From: Halanaerobiales bacterium
GTDB taxonomy: Bacteria > Bacillota > Halanaerobiia > Halanaerobiales > M55B127
Assembly: GCA_021736945.1 (NCBI GenBank)
Contig: JAIPEX010000010.1
Span: forward strand, 1-39,504
Direction: 5' to 3'
Length of the DNA stretch: 39,504 nt
Program-made: the position numbers and the translations under genes
The notes under the pieces: model-generated
Told to the model about the DNA's origin: nothing
The model's input: the letters and a program-made list of their open reading frames with translations, nothing else
The model's database searches: none
In this document: positions 16,516 through 25,534 of the stretch, piece after piece
Layout of the letters: each line of letters opens with the position of its first letter
Numbering within the stretch: position 1 is the stretch's first letter

Positions 16516-18201
16516 ATGCATAATAAAGGGAAAAGTATTATAAAAACTTTAAAGAGATATAAGAAGAAATATTTACAGGAGGATCTTTCTTCTGGTATTT
16601 CTATAGCGGCCTTATCTGTGCCTCAGAATATGGCTTATGCTTTAATAGTTGGATTGAATCCAGTGTACGGGTTGACCACTTCGATTATATCTAAAATCAT
16701 ATCTACTTTAACAGGTAGATCCAATTATATTATTGTAGGGCCAACTAATTTGATGGCAATGGCGATTGCAAGTAATTTAAGTTTTGTACAGGAAGAAAGT
16801 TATCTTGAAACAGTAATTTTATTAACTTTATTAGTAGGAATTTTCCAGATTATTGCAGGGCTTTTTAAGTTCGGAAAACTAGTCAAGTATGTTTCCCATC
16901 CAGTAATTGTTGGACTAACAACTGGTGCTGCAATAATAATAGGGGTCGGCCAGTTGAAGAATTTTATAGGCATAAGTTTCAGTAGAACTTATAATATATA
17001 TATAGAAATATATCAATTAATAATAAATTTCAATGCAATAAATTATATGTCAATATGGTTGGGATTAGTAACTATAGTATTAATAATTATTGTGGAGAAA
17101 AGTAATTATAAAATCCCTTCTTATCTTGTAGGTGTAATAGCTACAACAATTATTGTAATTATTTTTGGACTAAATAATCAAGTTGAAGTTGTTGGCAGTT
17201 TAAATTTTAACCGTTTTAATATTAATTTACCAAACTTTGATCCTAAAATGATTATTAATTTATCCACTAAAGGTTTAGCAGTAGCAATTGTTGGATTAAT
17301 TCAAACTCTTGCAGTAGTAAAATCAATTTCTAATCGTACAAATGAAGAACTGGATATTAACAAAGAATTTATCAGTCAAGGATTAATGAATTTTGGTTTA
17401 TCATTCTTTAATGGTTTTGCAAGTTCAGCCTCTTTTACTAATACATTTGCAAATTATCAATCAGGAGCAAAAACTAGAATATCAGAATTAATTTCAGCAT
17501 TATCAATTTTGGCTTTTATCCTCTTTTTTAATTTCTTTATAAAATTCATTCCTATATCGGCCTTGGCTGGACTAGTTTTAGTAGTAGCTTATAATATGAT
17601 TGATATAGAGGAAATTAAAGAATTATTAAATGCCACTAGAGCTGACACATTAATTTTCATATCAACGTTTATAGCTACAATTAGTTCTCCTCGTATTGAG
17701 TATGCTGTTTATTTTGGTGTGTTTTTATCGATAATTTCTGTGGTAAGAGATAGTTCAGAGGCAAATGTAGGTCATCTAAAATATGATGAAGATTCATCCA
17801 CGAAAATAGTAGAAACTGCTCCGGAAGATATAGAAGAGGATGAATATATAATATTAGATTTAGTAGGAGATTTTACCTTCAGTGCAGCAGATAGTTTCAA
17901 ATACCAATTAGAAGACGTATCAGAAGCAGCTGAGGGTTATATTATAAGGGTTCGTAATATAGACAACATGGACATTACTTCAATTAATGAATTAAAAAAA
18001 TTCATCAAAACGGTTCAATCTAGAGAAGGCGAAGTATTAATTTCAGGACTAAATGATAGAAAATATGACATTTTGAAAAAGTTAGGTATAATTCAACTAG
18101 TCGGAGAAGACAAAATATTTTTTGAAAGTGATAAAATACTTTCTTCTACTTTAGATGCAGTTGAAAAGGCAGAAAAGGATAATGAAAATTCTTCTAAATA
18201 A
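16516..18201 (+). CDS. SulP-family anion permease with STAS domain
   Basis: A SulP/SLC26-type transporter of about 561 residues. The N-terminal consensus SVPQNMAYA and the following GLTTSIISKI and GPTNLMAMAIAS stretches are typical of the membrane domain (about 10-12 helices). A cytoplasmic STAS domain occupies about residues 435-545 (DEYIILDLVGDFTFSAAD onward). Transported anions in this family include sulfate, bicarbonate and chloride; the substrate is not decidable here. I prefer ATG 16516, preceded by GGTGAG, over the in-frame ATG 16504, which has no binding site. Convergent with the minus-strand DMT gene. Confidence 0.92.
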   Translation: MHNKGKSIIKTLKRYKKKYLQEDLSSGISIAALSVPQNMAYALIVGLNPVYGLTTSIISKIISTLTGRSNYIIVGPTNLMAMAIASNLSFVQEESYLETVILLTLLVGIFQIIAGLFKFGKLVKYVSHPVIVGLTTGAAIIIGVGQLKNFIGISFSRTYNIYIEIYQLIINFNAINYMSIWLGLVTIVLIIIVEKSNYKIPSYLVGVIATTIIVIIFGLNNQVEVVGSLNFNRFNINLPNFDPKMIINLSTKGLAVAIVGLIQTLAVVKSISNRTNEELDINKEFISQGLMNFGLSFFNGFASSASFTNTFANYQSGAKTRISELISALSILAFILFFNFFIKFIPISALAGLVLVVAYNMIDIEEIKELLNATRADTLIFISTFIATISSPRIEYAVYFGVFLSIISVVRDSSEANVGHLKYDEDSSTKIVETAPEDIEEDEYIILDLVGDFTFSAADSFKYQLEDVSEAAEGYIIRVRNIDNMDITSINELKKFIKTVQSREGEVLISGLNDRKYDILKKLGIIQLVGEDKIFFESDKILSSTLDAVEKAEKDNENSSK

Positions 18202-18213
18202 TTTGTTCGGTAG

Positions 18214-18645
18214 TTATGTAAGTTGATATAGGAAAATACCAATTATCATAAAGGTTAATCCTAAAATTTGAGTCCAAGAAAAATGAATTACATGTTCGCC
18301 AAAAATACCAAAATAATTAATCAAAGCATTTGCAAGAATTTGGGTAACTATTAATATTGTTATTGAATAACTAGCACCTAAAGCAGTAATTCCTCTCATG
18401 ACACTAAATACTATTATCACCCCTAATATACCTCCAATTAAATAATAAGGATTAACGTTTTTTATATTAGCAAAAGTAACTTTATTGACTGCAATTAAAA
18501 TAATAAGTGCTAAAATAAAACCTGAACCATGGACCAATACATTTGTATGCCATAATCCAATATGTTCACTGGCTCTAGTATTAAAAATTCCCTGTAGTGA
18601 GACCATAATTCCAGCTAAAATAGAGAAGATGACGCCTTGTATCAT
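18214..18645 (-). CDS. DMT-superfamily transporter, YdcZ/DUF606 type
   Basis: A 143-residue, five-helix membrane protein. The start IQGVIFSILAGIMVSLQG followed by NTRASEHIGLWHTNVLVHG is characteristic of the half-size YdcZ family, which acts as homo- or heterodimers. The C-terminal helix ends in LGLTFMIIGIFLY. The start ATG at 18645 has GGAGGT on the minus strand 11 bases upstream. Substrate unknown. Downstream neighbour of the gamma-glutamyltransferase gene's strand, but with a small gap and its own ribosome binding site. Confidence 0.88.
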   Translation of the reverse strand: MIQGVIFSILAGIMVSLQGIFNTRASEHIGLWHTNVLVHGSGFILALIILIAVNKVTFANIKNVNPYYLIGGILGVIIVFSVMRGITALGASYSITILIVTQILANALINYFGIFGEHVIHFSWTQILGLTFMIIGIFLYQLT

Positions 18646-18701
18646 TTTAGTATAAACCTCCTTTTAAAATCATAGTATAGAAAGTATATTATTATTTCTC
18701 T

Positions 18702-20312
18702 TTACCAAACAGCTATTTGACTATCTGTTCTTTTTTCAGTACCTCCAATATAGATTTTCCTTTCAGAATCTCTCAAAATAATTTGCCCTCTACCAAAACT
18801 ATTAGAATCTAATTCAAGTTTGATTTTATGACCTTTTCTTGATAGCTCTTTAGCAATATGAGTTGGAAAATTTGATTCTATTAAAATTTTCTTATTTTTA
18901 ATCCACTGCCAGCGAGGTGCGTCTAAAGCTGCTTGTGGATTTAATGCAAAATCAATTAGGTTCATTAAGACTTGGACATGACCTTGTGGCTGCATATAAC
19001 CACCCATTACTCCGAATGGGCCTACAGGTTTGTTGTTTTTAGTTAGAAAACCTGGAATAATTGTATGGTATGGTTTCTTATTGGGAGCAAGACTATTATG
19101 GTCTTTTTTGTTTAAAGAAAAACTATGACCTCTATTTTGTAAGGCAATTCCAGTATTGGGTACGACTAAGCCTGAGCCAAAACCCATATAATTACTTTGA
19201 ATAAAGGAAACCATATTACCTTCCTGATCAGCTGTAGAGAGATAAACAGTTCCACTTTTAGTAAATTCACCCGGTTTTGGATTTAATGCCTGATTATTTA
19301 TTAGTTTACGCCTAGTATTAGCATAATTATTTGAAAGTAGTTTTTCAATACTTACATTCATGTTTTGGGGATCGGTAATATATTTTTTTCCGTCTGCAAA
19401 TGCTAGTTTTAAAGCTTCTATTTGTTTATGATAGGTTTCTACTTTTTCCTTGTTTTTAAAATCAAAACCTTCCAAAATATTTAAGGCGAGTAAGGCTACC
19501 AATCCCTGCCCATTTGGTGGTAATTCCCACACATCGTAACCTCTATAGTTAACACTAATTGGTTCTACCCATTCAGGTGAGTAAGAATTTAAATCTTCTT
19601 TTCTAAGAAATCCACCATATTTTCTTGAAAAACGGTCTATTTTTTCTGCTAATTCACCTTTATAAAAAGCTTTTCCCTTTGTTTTTGCTATTTTTTGTAA
19701 GGTGAGTGCATGATCTTTTGATTTCCACACATCACCGCTGTTAGGAGGATTACCATTAATTGTAAAAGTTTCAAACCAATTGGAAAATTGTTTTTGGGTA
19801 AGTGTGTTTTTAAATTTATCATAAGCTTTTTTCCAATTTTTACTTAATACAGGTGAGATTGGATATCCTTCTTCAGCATAATTAATGGCAGGTTTTAGTA
19901 CTTCTTTCAAACTTAAATTGCCAAATCTTTCTGATAGAGCCACCCAAGCAGAAGGTGCTCCAGGTACAGTTACAGGTATCCATCCTCTTTTAGGCATTGT
20001 TTTAAATCCACGTTTTTTTACTTCATTGATTGAAATATCTTTCGGTGAAGGTCCACTACCATTCAATCCATATAATTTATCCTTCATCCAAACAATTGCA
20101 AAAGCATCTCCGCCAATCCCATTAGAAGTAGGTTCAACAACAGTTAGACAGGCAGCAGTTGCGATTGCTGCATCAACTGCATTACCCCCCTGTTTTAAAA
20201 TATCTAAACCGACATGAGCTGCAAGAGGTTGTGAAGTGGCAACCATACCCTTTTGAGAAAACTTAGTCATCTGTCTTGAAGGATAGGGGTAATTCAAATA
20301 ATTGTGCTCCAT
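18702..20312 (-). CDS. gamma-glutamyltransferase-family protein (cytoplasmic type)
   Basis: An N-terminal-nucleophile hydrolase of about 536 residues. Features include SQPLAAHVGLDILKQGGNAVDAAIA, GIGGDAF, and the autoprocessing/catalytic threonine in SGTVYLSTADQEGN (T355 from the chosen start). PPNGQG and the GPFGVMGGYMQPQGH loop are also typical of the family. There is no signal peptide, unlike classical secreted GGT, so it resembles the intracellular YwrD/cephalosporin-acylase-like branch. I chose ATG 20312 because GGAG lies 9 bases upstream; the TTG at 20321 is too close to it. It follows the lactate-permease-family gene by about 26 bases, so the two are probably one operon. Substrate is uncertain. 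Confidence 0.88.
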   Translation of the reverse strand: MEHNYLNYPYPSRQMTKFSQKGMVATSQPLAAHVGLDILKQGGNAVDAAIATAACLTVVEPTSNGIGGDAFAIVWMKDKLYGLNGSGPSPKDISINEVKKRGFKTMPKRGWIPVTVPGAPSAWVALSERFGNLSLKEVLKPAINYAEEGYPISPVLSKNWKKAYDKFKNTLTQKQFSNWFETFTINGNPPNSGDVWKSKDHALTLQKIAKTKGKAFYKGELAEKIDRFSRKYGGFLRKEDLNSYSPEWVEPISVNYRGYDVWELPPNGQGLVALLALNILEGFDFKNKEKVETYHKQIEALKLAFADGKKYITDPQNMNVSIEKLLSNNYANTRRKLINNQALNPKPGEFTKSGTVYLSTADQEGNMVSFIQSNYMGFGSGLVVPNTGIALQNRGHSFSLNKKDHNSLAPNKKPYHTIIPGFLTKNNKPVGPFGVMGGYMQPQGHVQVLMNLIDFALNPQAALDAPRWQWIKNKKILIESNFPTHIAKELSRKGHKIKLELDSNSFGRGQIILRDSERKIYIGGTEKRTDSQIAVW

Positions 20313-20338
20313 TGTTTTCAACTCCAGTTAAAAAGTTT

Positions 20339-21892
20339 TTAGAAATATATAAAATGGATAATTAAAGAAACTAAACCAACAATTAGACCGATACTGAGAG
20401 TGTAACCGATACATCTTTTTATAATTTCACCTTCTTTATTTAATATCCCGACAACAGAGGTGCCCAATAAAATTTTAGCAGGGGCTATTGCTGAACCTAA
20501 TGACCCACCTAATGATTGAGTAGAAGAAATCATAACTGGTGATAGGTCTAACAATCCAGCGGTGTTTAATTGGAATGCTCCAAAAAGCACGTTTGAACTG
20601 GTATTACTACCGGTTAGAAACGCTCCTAAAATACCTATAAAAGGTGAAAACAGAGGGAATATCTTTCCACTAAAGTTAGCCATACCTTTTGCAAATATAT
20701 ATATCATGCCTGAATTGTTCATAATTAATGCCATAATCATAAGAATAAGAACGGTACTTACCGATGATTTAGCCTTATTATATGTATTTGTGATTACTTT
20801 TTTAAATTTTTTAAATGATAGATATTTATTTTTAAAATATATGTATAATCCTATTAAAGACGATAAACCTAAAAAGAAGATAGGATGAGAAAACAATTTA
20901 ATAGGGGAATAAGATTGTTCAGGAGAAACTTGATAACCTAAATTTGTTGTGAATCCTGGAAAAGAAAAATCAATCTGTAATTGTGGTAAAAAGCTTTTAA
21001 TTAGAGGGATTTGAAACAAAAGAACTGAGCCAATAAGTACTGCATATGGTAATAGAGCTTTTCCTATAGGCATATGATCAGTTTTAATTTTTTTAATATC
21101 TTTAAAAGTTAAATTTGTCTTTTTAAAGAGAACAAGAAGTAAAGAAACAGTTCCTACTATACCTCCCATTAATGCCCCTATATGGGCAAAACCTCCAGCT
21201 GCAGCAGCTAGTTGAGCTGTTCCTATCAAAAGGCTGATTGGAAAAATATATAATAAATTATTTTTAACTGCTTTCAAGCCTCCATAAATATGAGCGACAG
21301 CAATACCTGTTGCAATTATAGGTATATAGAAAAATAGAGCTAATGTAATGCCAAGTTTAATTGGTTCTAATTCAGTAACCAATTGGAGTGCAAAAAAAGA
21401 AGACCCCATAGAACCAAAACTAATAGCCCAAGAATGTCCTATTAAAACAGCGGTAATTGATTTTAAAGGCTTATAACCTGTACCTATTAAAAGTGCACCT
21501 ACAATTGCTATTGGGACCCCAAAACCTGTTACTCCCTGAATAAAACCTGAAAAAGCCCAACTTAAAAGTATAAATTGGATAGCTCTATCACCATCAATGT
21601 TTTTCATAAAGTCTTTGATGGAATTAAATCCTCCAGCAATATCTACTATGTTATAGAGGAAGACAGCACCTACAATAATCAAAATAACATAAAGACTTAA
21701 TGCAATTCCTTTCTGAACAGCAATCCAAAGATAATTAAATTGAAACTGATAGATAAAAACAGATAGTAAAATAGTGATTCCTAAACTAATAAAAGCAGCT
21801 TTCCGTGAGCTCATTTTTATATAAGACATTAAGAACAAAAGTATTATTATTGGTAAAAATGCAGTAATCCACAATAGTAAATTAAATTCCAT
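20339..21892 (-). CDS. lctP: L-lactate permease (LctP) family transporter
   Basis: A 517-residue protein with about 12-14 membrane segments. LctP-family blocks are visible: SWAFSGFIQGVTGFGVPIAIVG, FTGSNTSSNVLFGAFQ-like (LTGSNTSSNVLFGAFQ), and SSTQSLGGSLGSAIAPAKI near the C-terminus. Family members import lactate or glycolate with protons. The pairing with a gamma-glutamyltransferase-type enzyme instead of lactate dehydrogenase makes the substrate uncertain. ATG at 21892 with AGGGGG upstream on the minus strand. Confidence 0.92.
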   Translation of the reverse strand: MEFNLLLWITAFLPIIILLFLMSYIKMSSRKAAFISLGITILLSVFIYQFQFNYLWIAVQKGIALSLYVILIIVGAVFLYNIVDIAGGFNSIKDFMKNIDGDRAIQFILLSWAFSGFIQGVTGFGVPIAIVGALLIGTGYKPLKSITAVLIGHSWAISFGSMGSSFFALQLVTELEPIKLGITLALFFYIPIIATGIAVAHIYGGLKAVKNNLLYIFPISLLIGTAQLAAAAGGFAHIGALMGGIVGTVSLLLVLFKKTNLTFKDIKKIKTDHMPIGKALLPYAVLIGSVLLFQIPLIKSFLPQLQIDFSFPGFTTNLGYQVSPEQSYSPIKLFSHPIFFLGLSSLIGLYIYFKNKYLSFKKFKKVITNTYNKAKSSVSTVLILMIMALIMNNSGMIYIFAKGMANFSGKIFPLFSPFIGILGAFLTGSNTSSNVLFGAFQLNTAGLLDLSPVMISSTQSLGGSLGSAIAPAKILLGTSVVGILNKEGEIIKRCIGYTLSIGLIVGLVSLIIHFIYF

Positions 21893-21932
21893 CGGCTATT
21901 CCCCCTGAATTTATCCTCAACACATAGATTAT

Positions 21933-21938
21933 ATTATA
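21933..21938 (-). promoter_or_regulatory. possible -10 box for the lctP-ggt operon
   Basis: On the minus strand TATAAT occurs at 21938-21933, about 40 bases upstream of the lctP start. No good -35 box is seen at the right distance. Confidence 0.4.
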
Positions 21939-22027
21939 CCCTATTACTCATAATACCAAAAATTGCTTTTCATTTCTATGGTTTTAGAAAAATAATAATA
22001 TTTATAGTCTCCAAAAAACAATTTTAA

Positions 22028-22387
22028 TTTTTAGAATCTGCCTGGATTTTAAATACCTCTGCTCCTAAAGAAGCTTCTACTACTTTGTTTGGAACTGAGT
22101 CGGGGGCAGAAATAAGAACCAGTTTAAGTGGGAATCAAACTGAATTAATCTATAATCGAATTGAAAAAAATAAATACATTGAAGAAAGAATTGAAAATAT
22201 AGAAAAAGAGGGGCCTAATATTGAAGAGAAAAAGGATTTAGGCTATCTAGAAGCGAAGTCTTGGTTGAGTTCAATAATTAATGATAAACACCCCGTAGTC
22301 AAACCTAGGGAAGCTTTCATTGTAACCAAAATACTGGATGCAATCTATAAATCAAATAAAAATGGAAAGGAAATTAAATTTACTTAA
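22028..22387 (+). pseudogene. 3' remnant of a Gfo/Idh/MocA-family oxidoreductase
   Basis: The frame read from 22028 gives LESAWILNTSAPKEAS then TTLFGTESGAEI and ends EAFIVTKILDAIYKSNKNGK, the usual C-terminal end of Gfo/Idh/MocA dehydrogenases (substrate-loop strand, GT-G-GAEI turn, final AIYxSxxxGK helix). Only about 115 residues remain. The NAD-binding half is missing and a stop codon lies in frame at 22025. The sequence upstream belongs to the divergent lctP promoter region. The gene was evidently truncated by a deletion. The next gene's ribosome binding site follows within 45 bases. Confidence 0.8.
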
Positions 22388-22439
22388 AAAAAGGATTTTT
22401 AAAAAATATATAAAAAAGAATAGGAAAGAGGTGATGTAT

Positions 22440-23318
22440 TTGGATGAAAATATATTAGGGTCTACATATGGAATTTTATCGGCTGTTGGTTTTGGTACTG
22501 TTCCCATTTTAGCTTTGTTTGCTTACGATGGTGGTATAGATGTATATACTTTACTATTTTTGAGATTTAGTTTAGCGTCAATACTTTTGTTTACTTATAT
22601 ATATCTTACTAATAAAAAAATAATACTGAATATCAAACAAATCATTAAAATATTTATTATGGGCGGACTTTTTTATTCGATTTTTAGTTTTTGTTATTTT
22701 TCAGCGATTAAATATATACCAGCTTCTTTAGCTGTTTTAATTTTTTATACCTATCCTTTTATTATTGCTATAATATCTTTTTTTATGGGGATGAGGTTAA
22801 CAAAGAAAATAGTAGGTGCTATAATTGTTTCATTTATAGGGCTAAACTTTGTATTAGGACAAACTGATGGTAATATAGTGATGCTAGGGTTGATCTTTGC
22901 CTTTGGTGCATCAATATTTTATTCCGTATATACTTTATATGGAGATTATATTTTAAAAGACGTTCCTTTGCTTACTACAATAGCAATGGTATGCTTATTT
23001 GCCGCATTTTCATTTTTGATTGTAGGAATGATGACAAACAATATTCAATTTTCATTTACTCTTCGAACATGGTTTCCAATTATAGGTATTTCAGTTGTCT
23101 CTATGTTAGGTTTTTTGGCATTTTTTCAGGGAATAAAACTTACTAGTCCAACATCTGTATCAGTCCTAAGTATGATAGAACCAGTTGTAACTATTGTATT
23201 ATCTATAATATTTTTCAACGATATTTTAAATTATCTTCAACTTTTTGGGGCTATTTTAGTACTCGGAGGTTCGGTTTTAGTGGTACTCAGTGTGAAAGAA
23301 AGAAAAAAAGTAAGATAA
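22440..23318 (+). CDS. EamA/DMT-family transporter
   Basis: A ten-helix transporter of about 292 residues with two EamA repeats. The first begins STYGILSAVGFGTVPILALF, and the second (from about residue 150) contains FGASIFYSVYTLYGDYIL and LTSPTSVSVLSMIEPVVT, the conserved EamA end motif. I chose TTG 22440, about 6 bases after AAAGAGGTG; ATG 22434 abuts the binding site and the longer in-frame extension runs into the upstream pseudogene. Substrate (metabolite or amino acid efflux) cannot be told. Confidence 0.9.
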   Translation: MDENILGSTYGILSAVGFGTVPILALFAYDGGIDVYTLLFLRFSLASILLFTYIYLTNKKIILNIKQIIKIFIMGGLFYSIFSFCYFSAIKYIPASLAVLIFYTYPFIIAIISFFMGMRLTKKIVGAIIVSFIGLNFVLGQTDGNIVMLGLIFAFGASIFYSVYTLYGDYILKDVPLLTTIAMVCLFAAFSFLIVGMMTNNIQFSFTLRTWFPIIGISVVSMLGFLAFFQGIKLTSPTSVSVLSMIEPVVTIVLSIIFFNDILNYLQLFGAILVLGGSVLVVLSVKERKKVR

Positions 23319-23473
23319 AAATATTATGAGAAAAAATTCTCAAAAAAGGCATAACAGTGCTGAACGACCCTCGTTTGTTCTAACCAAACTTTTTAACTTT
23401 CTGAAAATTATAATTATTTAATAAATTAAAAAGGAATTATTAATTTTGCATTGAATAAATTATATAGAATACA

Positions 23474-23490
23474 TTGTCGACAATCGACAA
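23474..23490 (+). promoter_or_regulatory. probable GntR operator upstream of panB-like operon
   Basis: Perfect inverted repeat TTGTCGA-CAA-TCGACAA (7-bp arms, 3-base spacer). It starts 3 bases after a -10-like TAGAAT (23465-23470), so it would overlap the transcription start. A 15-of-17 match occurs at 28784-28800 just after the gntR gene. The symmetry fits FCD-type GntR regulators, which bind short GT-N-AC palindromes. Confidence 0.75.
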
Positions 23491-23590
23491 AGATAATTAA
23501 ATTGTTAAATATTTTTGTGGGTGGTGATAAATTAGTTAAGTGATATTAATTTTTTCTCGTAATTTAAACACAATATAAGGAGGTATTGCA

Positions 23591-24442
23591 TTGGCTAAAA
23601 AGAAAAGTATTTTGGATTTTTATGAAATGAAAGAAAATAATGAAAAAGTTGCCTGGATTACAGCATATGATTTTCCAACAGCTCAGTTTGCTGAAAAAGC
23701 AGGAATGGATATGATTTTAGTAGGAGATTCTCTTGGAATGGTAGTCAAAGGATATAAAGGAACAGTTCCGGTTACCATGGAAGACTGTATTGCCCATAGT
23801 CAGGATGTGAGAAGAGGAGCTCCCAATACATTTTGTATAGGAGATATGCCTTTTGGTTCTTATCAAGTTTCAGATGAAAAGGCAGTAGAAAATGCAGCTA
23901 GATTTTTAAAAGAAGCAGATATGGATGCAATTAAATTAGAGGGTGGTAGAAGAGTTTCAAGTAAGATTGAAGCAATAAGTGATGCTGGTATAGTTGTATT
24001 TGGCCATATCGGATTAACTCCTCAAAGTTCAGGACAACTTGGTGGATTTAAAGCACAGGGGTTAACTGTAGATAGTGCACGTGATTTAATTAAAGATGCT
24101 GTTTCAGTTCAAGAATCAGGAGCTCAAGCTATACTATTGGAAGCAGTTCCACCTGAAGTTACAGAATTTATTACTAAAAAATTAGATATTCCCGTCTATT
24201 CAATAGGTGCAGGTTTACCTTGTGATGGTCAATTATTAATTTGTGGAGATATGTTAGGAATGTTCCAAGCCTTTACACCTAAATTTGTAAAGCAGTATGC
24301 AAATGTTGCAGAAATAGAAATCAAAGCTTTTGAAGAATATATTGAAGACGTTAAAGAAGGTAAATTCCCAACAGATGATCATGTATACCATGCAAAAGAT
24401 AGTAAAGAAGAGTTTGAAAAATTGTTTGCTGAATTTGAATAA
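23591..24442 (+). CDS. panB: PanB-like 3-methyl-2-oxobutanoate hydroxymethyltransferase
   Basis: A 283-residue TIM-barrel protein clearly of the PanB family. Seen are ITAYDFPTAQFAEKAG, the metal aspartate in LVGDSLGM, VRRGAPN, a second metal aspartate in IGDMPFG, the lysine in IKLEGG, HIGLTPQS, and the catalytic glutamate in LLEAVPPE. PanB adds a hydroxymethyl group from methylene-tetrahydrofolate to 2-oxoisovalerate on the way to pantothenate. Here panC and panD are absent and the gene heads a catabolic operon behind a GntR operator. It may therefore run in reverse or on another 2-oxo acid. The usual SIGAG-x3-DGQ loop is present as SIGAGLPCDGQ. Starts TTG with AAGGAGGT upstream. Confidence 0.9.
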   Translation: MAKKKSILDFYEMKENNEKVAWITAYDFPTAQFAEKAGMDMILVGDSLGMVVKGYKGTVPVTMEDCIAHSQDVRRGAPNTFCIGDMPFGSYQVSDEKAVENAARFLKEADMDAIKLEGGRRVSSKIEAISDAGIVVFGHIGLTPQSSGQLGGFKAQGLTVDSARDLIKDAVSVQESGAQAILLEAVPPEVTEFITKKLDIPVYSIGAGLPCDGQLLICGDMLGMFQAFTPKFVKQYANVAEIEIKAFEEYIEDVKEGKFPTDDHVYHAKDSKEEFEKLFAEFE

Positions 24443-24458
24443 ATAGGAGGAATAAAGA

Positions 24459-25409
24459 ATGGCATTTAAGGACATTAAAAAATACTTAGAAAAAGAAACT
24501 CCATTTTCACTTAGAGAGAGATTTGATTTACCGGATTCCGATTTAAGATTTGATGGTGGTGCTCACTGCCGTATAGAAATATCAGGGATTGAATCTGTTT
24601 CAAATCTCAAAGCAATGGTTAAAGAGGCAGAAAAAAGAAATGTAACAATTCATAGAGTAATTTCTTTAGTTAAAGGAGCTACTCTTTTAGATGATGCTGA
24701 ATTAAAAGAATTTGCTGCAGTAGGAGCAGAGCATGATTTAGAATTATTAGTCAATCCTTCTGCTAATAGAGGATGGGACCAAGGAAGACAGTATGTAACC
24801 GAAGAAGGTTATGTATCTGGTATGAGACTTAGAGGACACGATATGGTATATAATTATTTACGTGAAATCCAACGTTGTATTGATGCTGGTATTCGCGGTT
24901 TTTTAGTAACTGATGAAGGTATGCTTAACTTATTAAACGGTTTAAGAGAAGATGGAGTAATTCCAAAAGACGTTAAATTTAAAGTATCCGTCTTTGCTGG
25001 TCATGGAACTGCTTTTGGAGGTAAATTATTGCAGGATTTAGGAGCAGATAGCTTTAATCCTCTTGCAGATATGACTTTACCAATGCTATCTTCAATAAGA
25101 CAGGGTGGAGTTGATATTCCACTTGATGTTTACATGAGTTTGGTAGAATCAATGGGTGGATTCCAACGTTATCATGAATCTGCTGAAATAGCAAGAATAG
25201 CAGCACCTGTTTACTTTAAAATTGAACCAGGCCCATCTGAAGCAGAACTATATAATACTTGGGCAGATGCAAGAAACCCTGAATTTGGAGATAATTTAGC
25301 AAGAGAAAGAGTTAAATTAGCTCAAATTATTTTAGAATGGTTAGACCGTTCTGAACATGATTTAGTAACTAATGATTATAAAGAAGATCTTTCAATACCC
25401 AAAGTGTAA
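24459..25409 (+). CDS. peptidase-U32-like TIM-barrel protein
   Basis: A 316-residue protein with a parallel alpha/beta pattern. Blocks such as RIEISGIES, HRVISLVKGATLL, LELLVNP, RGFLVTDEGMLNLL, FKVSVFAGHGTAFGGKLLQDLGADSFN and DIPLDVYMSLVESMGGFQRYHE resemble the ~310-residue proteins usually labelled U32-family peptidase, found in catabolic clusters. The genuine U32 collagenase/tRNA-hydroxylase signature is not obvious, so peptidase activity is doubtful. The gap to panB is 16 bases with AGGAGG, so the two are cotranscribed. No substrate assignment is possible. Confidence 0.65.
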   Translation: MAFKDIKKYLEKETPFSLRERFDLPDSDLRFDGGAHCRIEISGIESVSNLKAMVKEAEKRNVTIHRVISLVKGATLLDDAELKEFAAVGAEHDLELLVNPSANRGWDQGRQYVTEEGYVSGMRLRGHDMVYNYLREIQRCIDAGIRGFLVTDEGMLNLLNGLREDGVIPKDVKFKVSVFAGHGTAFGGKLLQDLGADSFNPLADMTLPMLSSIRQGGVDIPLDVYMSLVESMGGFQRYHESAEIARIAAPVYFKIEPGPSEAELYNTWADARNPEFGDNLARERVKLAQIILEWLDRSEHDLVTNDYKEDLSIPKV

Positions 25410-25414
25410 GAAAA

Positions 25415-25450
25415 ATAGACACCAGCTGTTATACAACGGGTGGTGTCTAT
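25415..25450 (+). other. long stem-loop between U32-like gene and dehydrogenase gene
   Basis: Perfect 10-bp stem ATAGACACCA (25415-25424) / TGGTGTCTAT (25441-25450), extended inward by CTGTT/AACGG with one G-G mismatch around loop ATAC. No T-run follows on the plus strand, but on the minus strand the stem is followed by TTTTTC. It may be a weak or bidirectional terminator, or an mRNA processing or stability element within the operon. Confidence 0.7.
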
Positions 25451-25534
25451 TAATGAACTATAATTTTTAGAAAATTCTATAAAATATTTATTCAATTAGT
25501 AAAGATCAAACTGACTATATGGAGGTAGAAATAA

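Noticed and set aside
23327-23342. TGAGAA/TTCTCA hairpin as a terminator for the EamA gene
   Set aside because: Only a 6-bp weak stem and no T-run on the plus strand.
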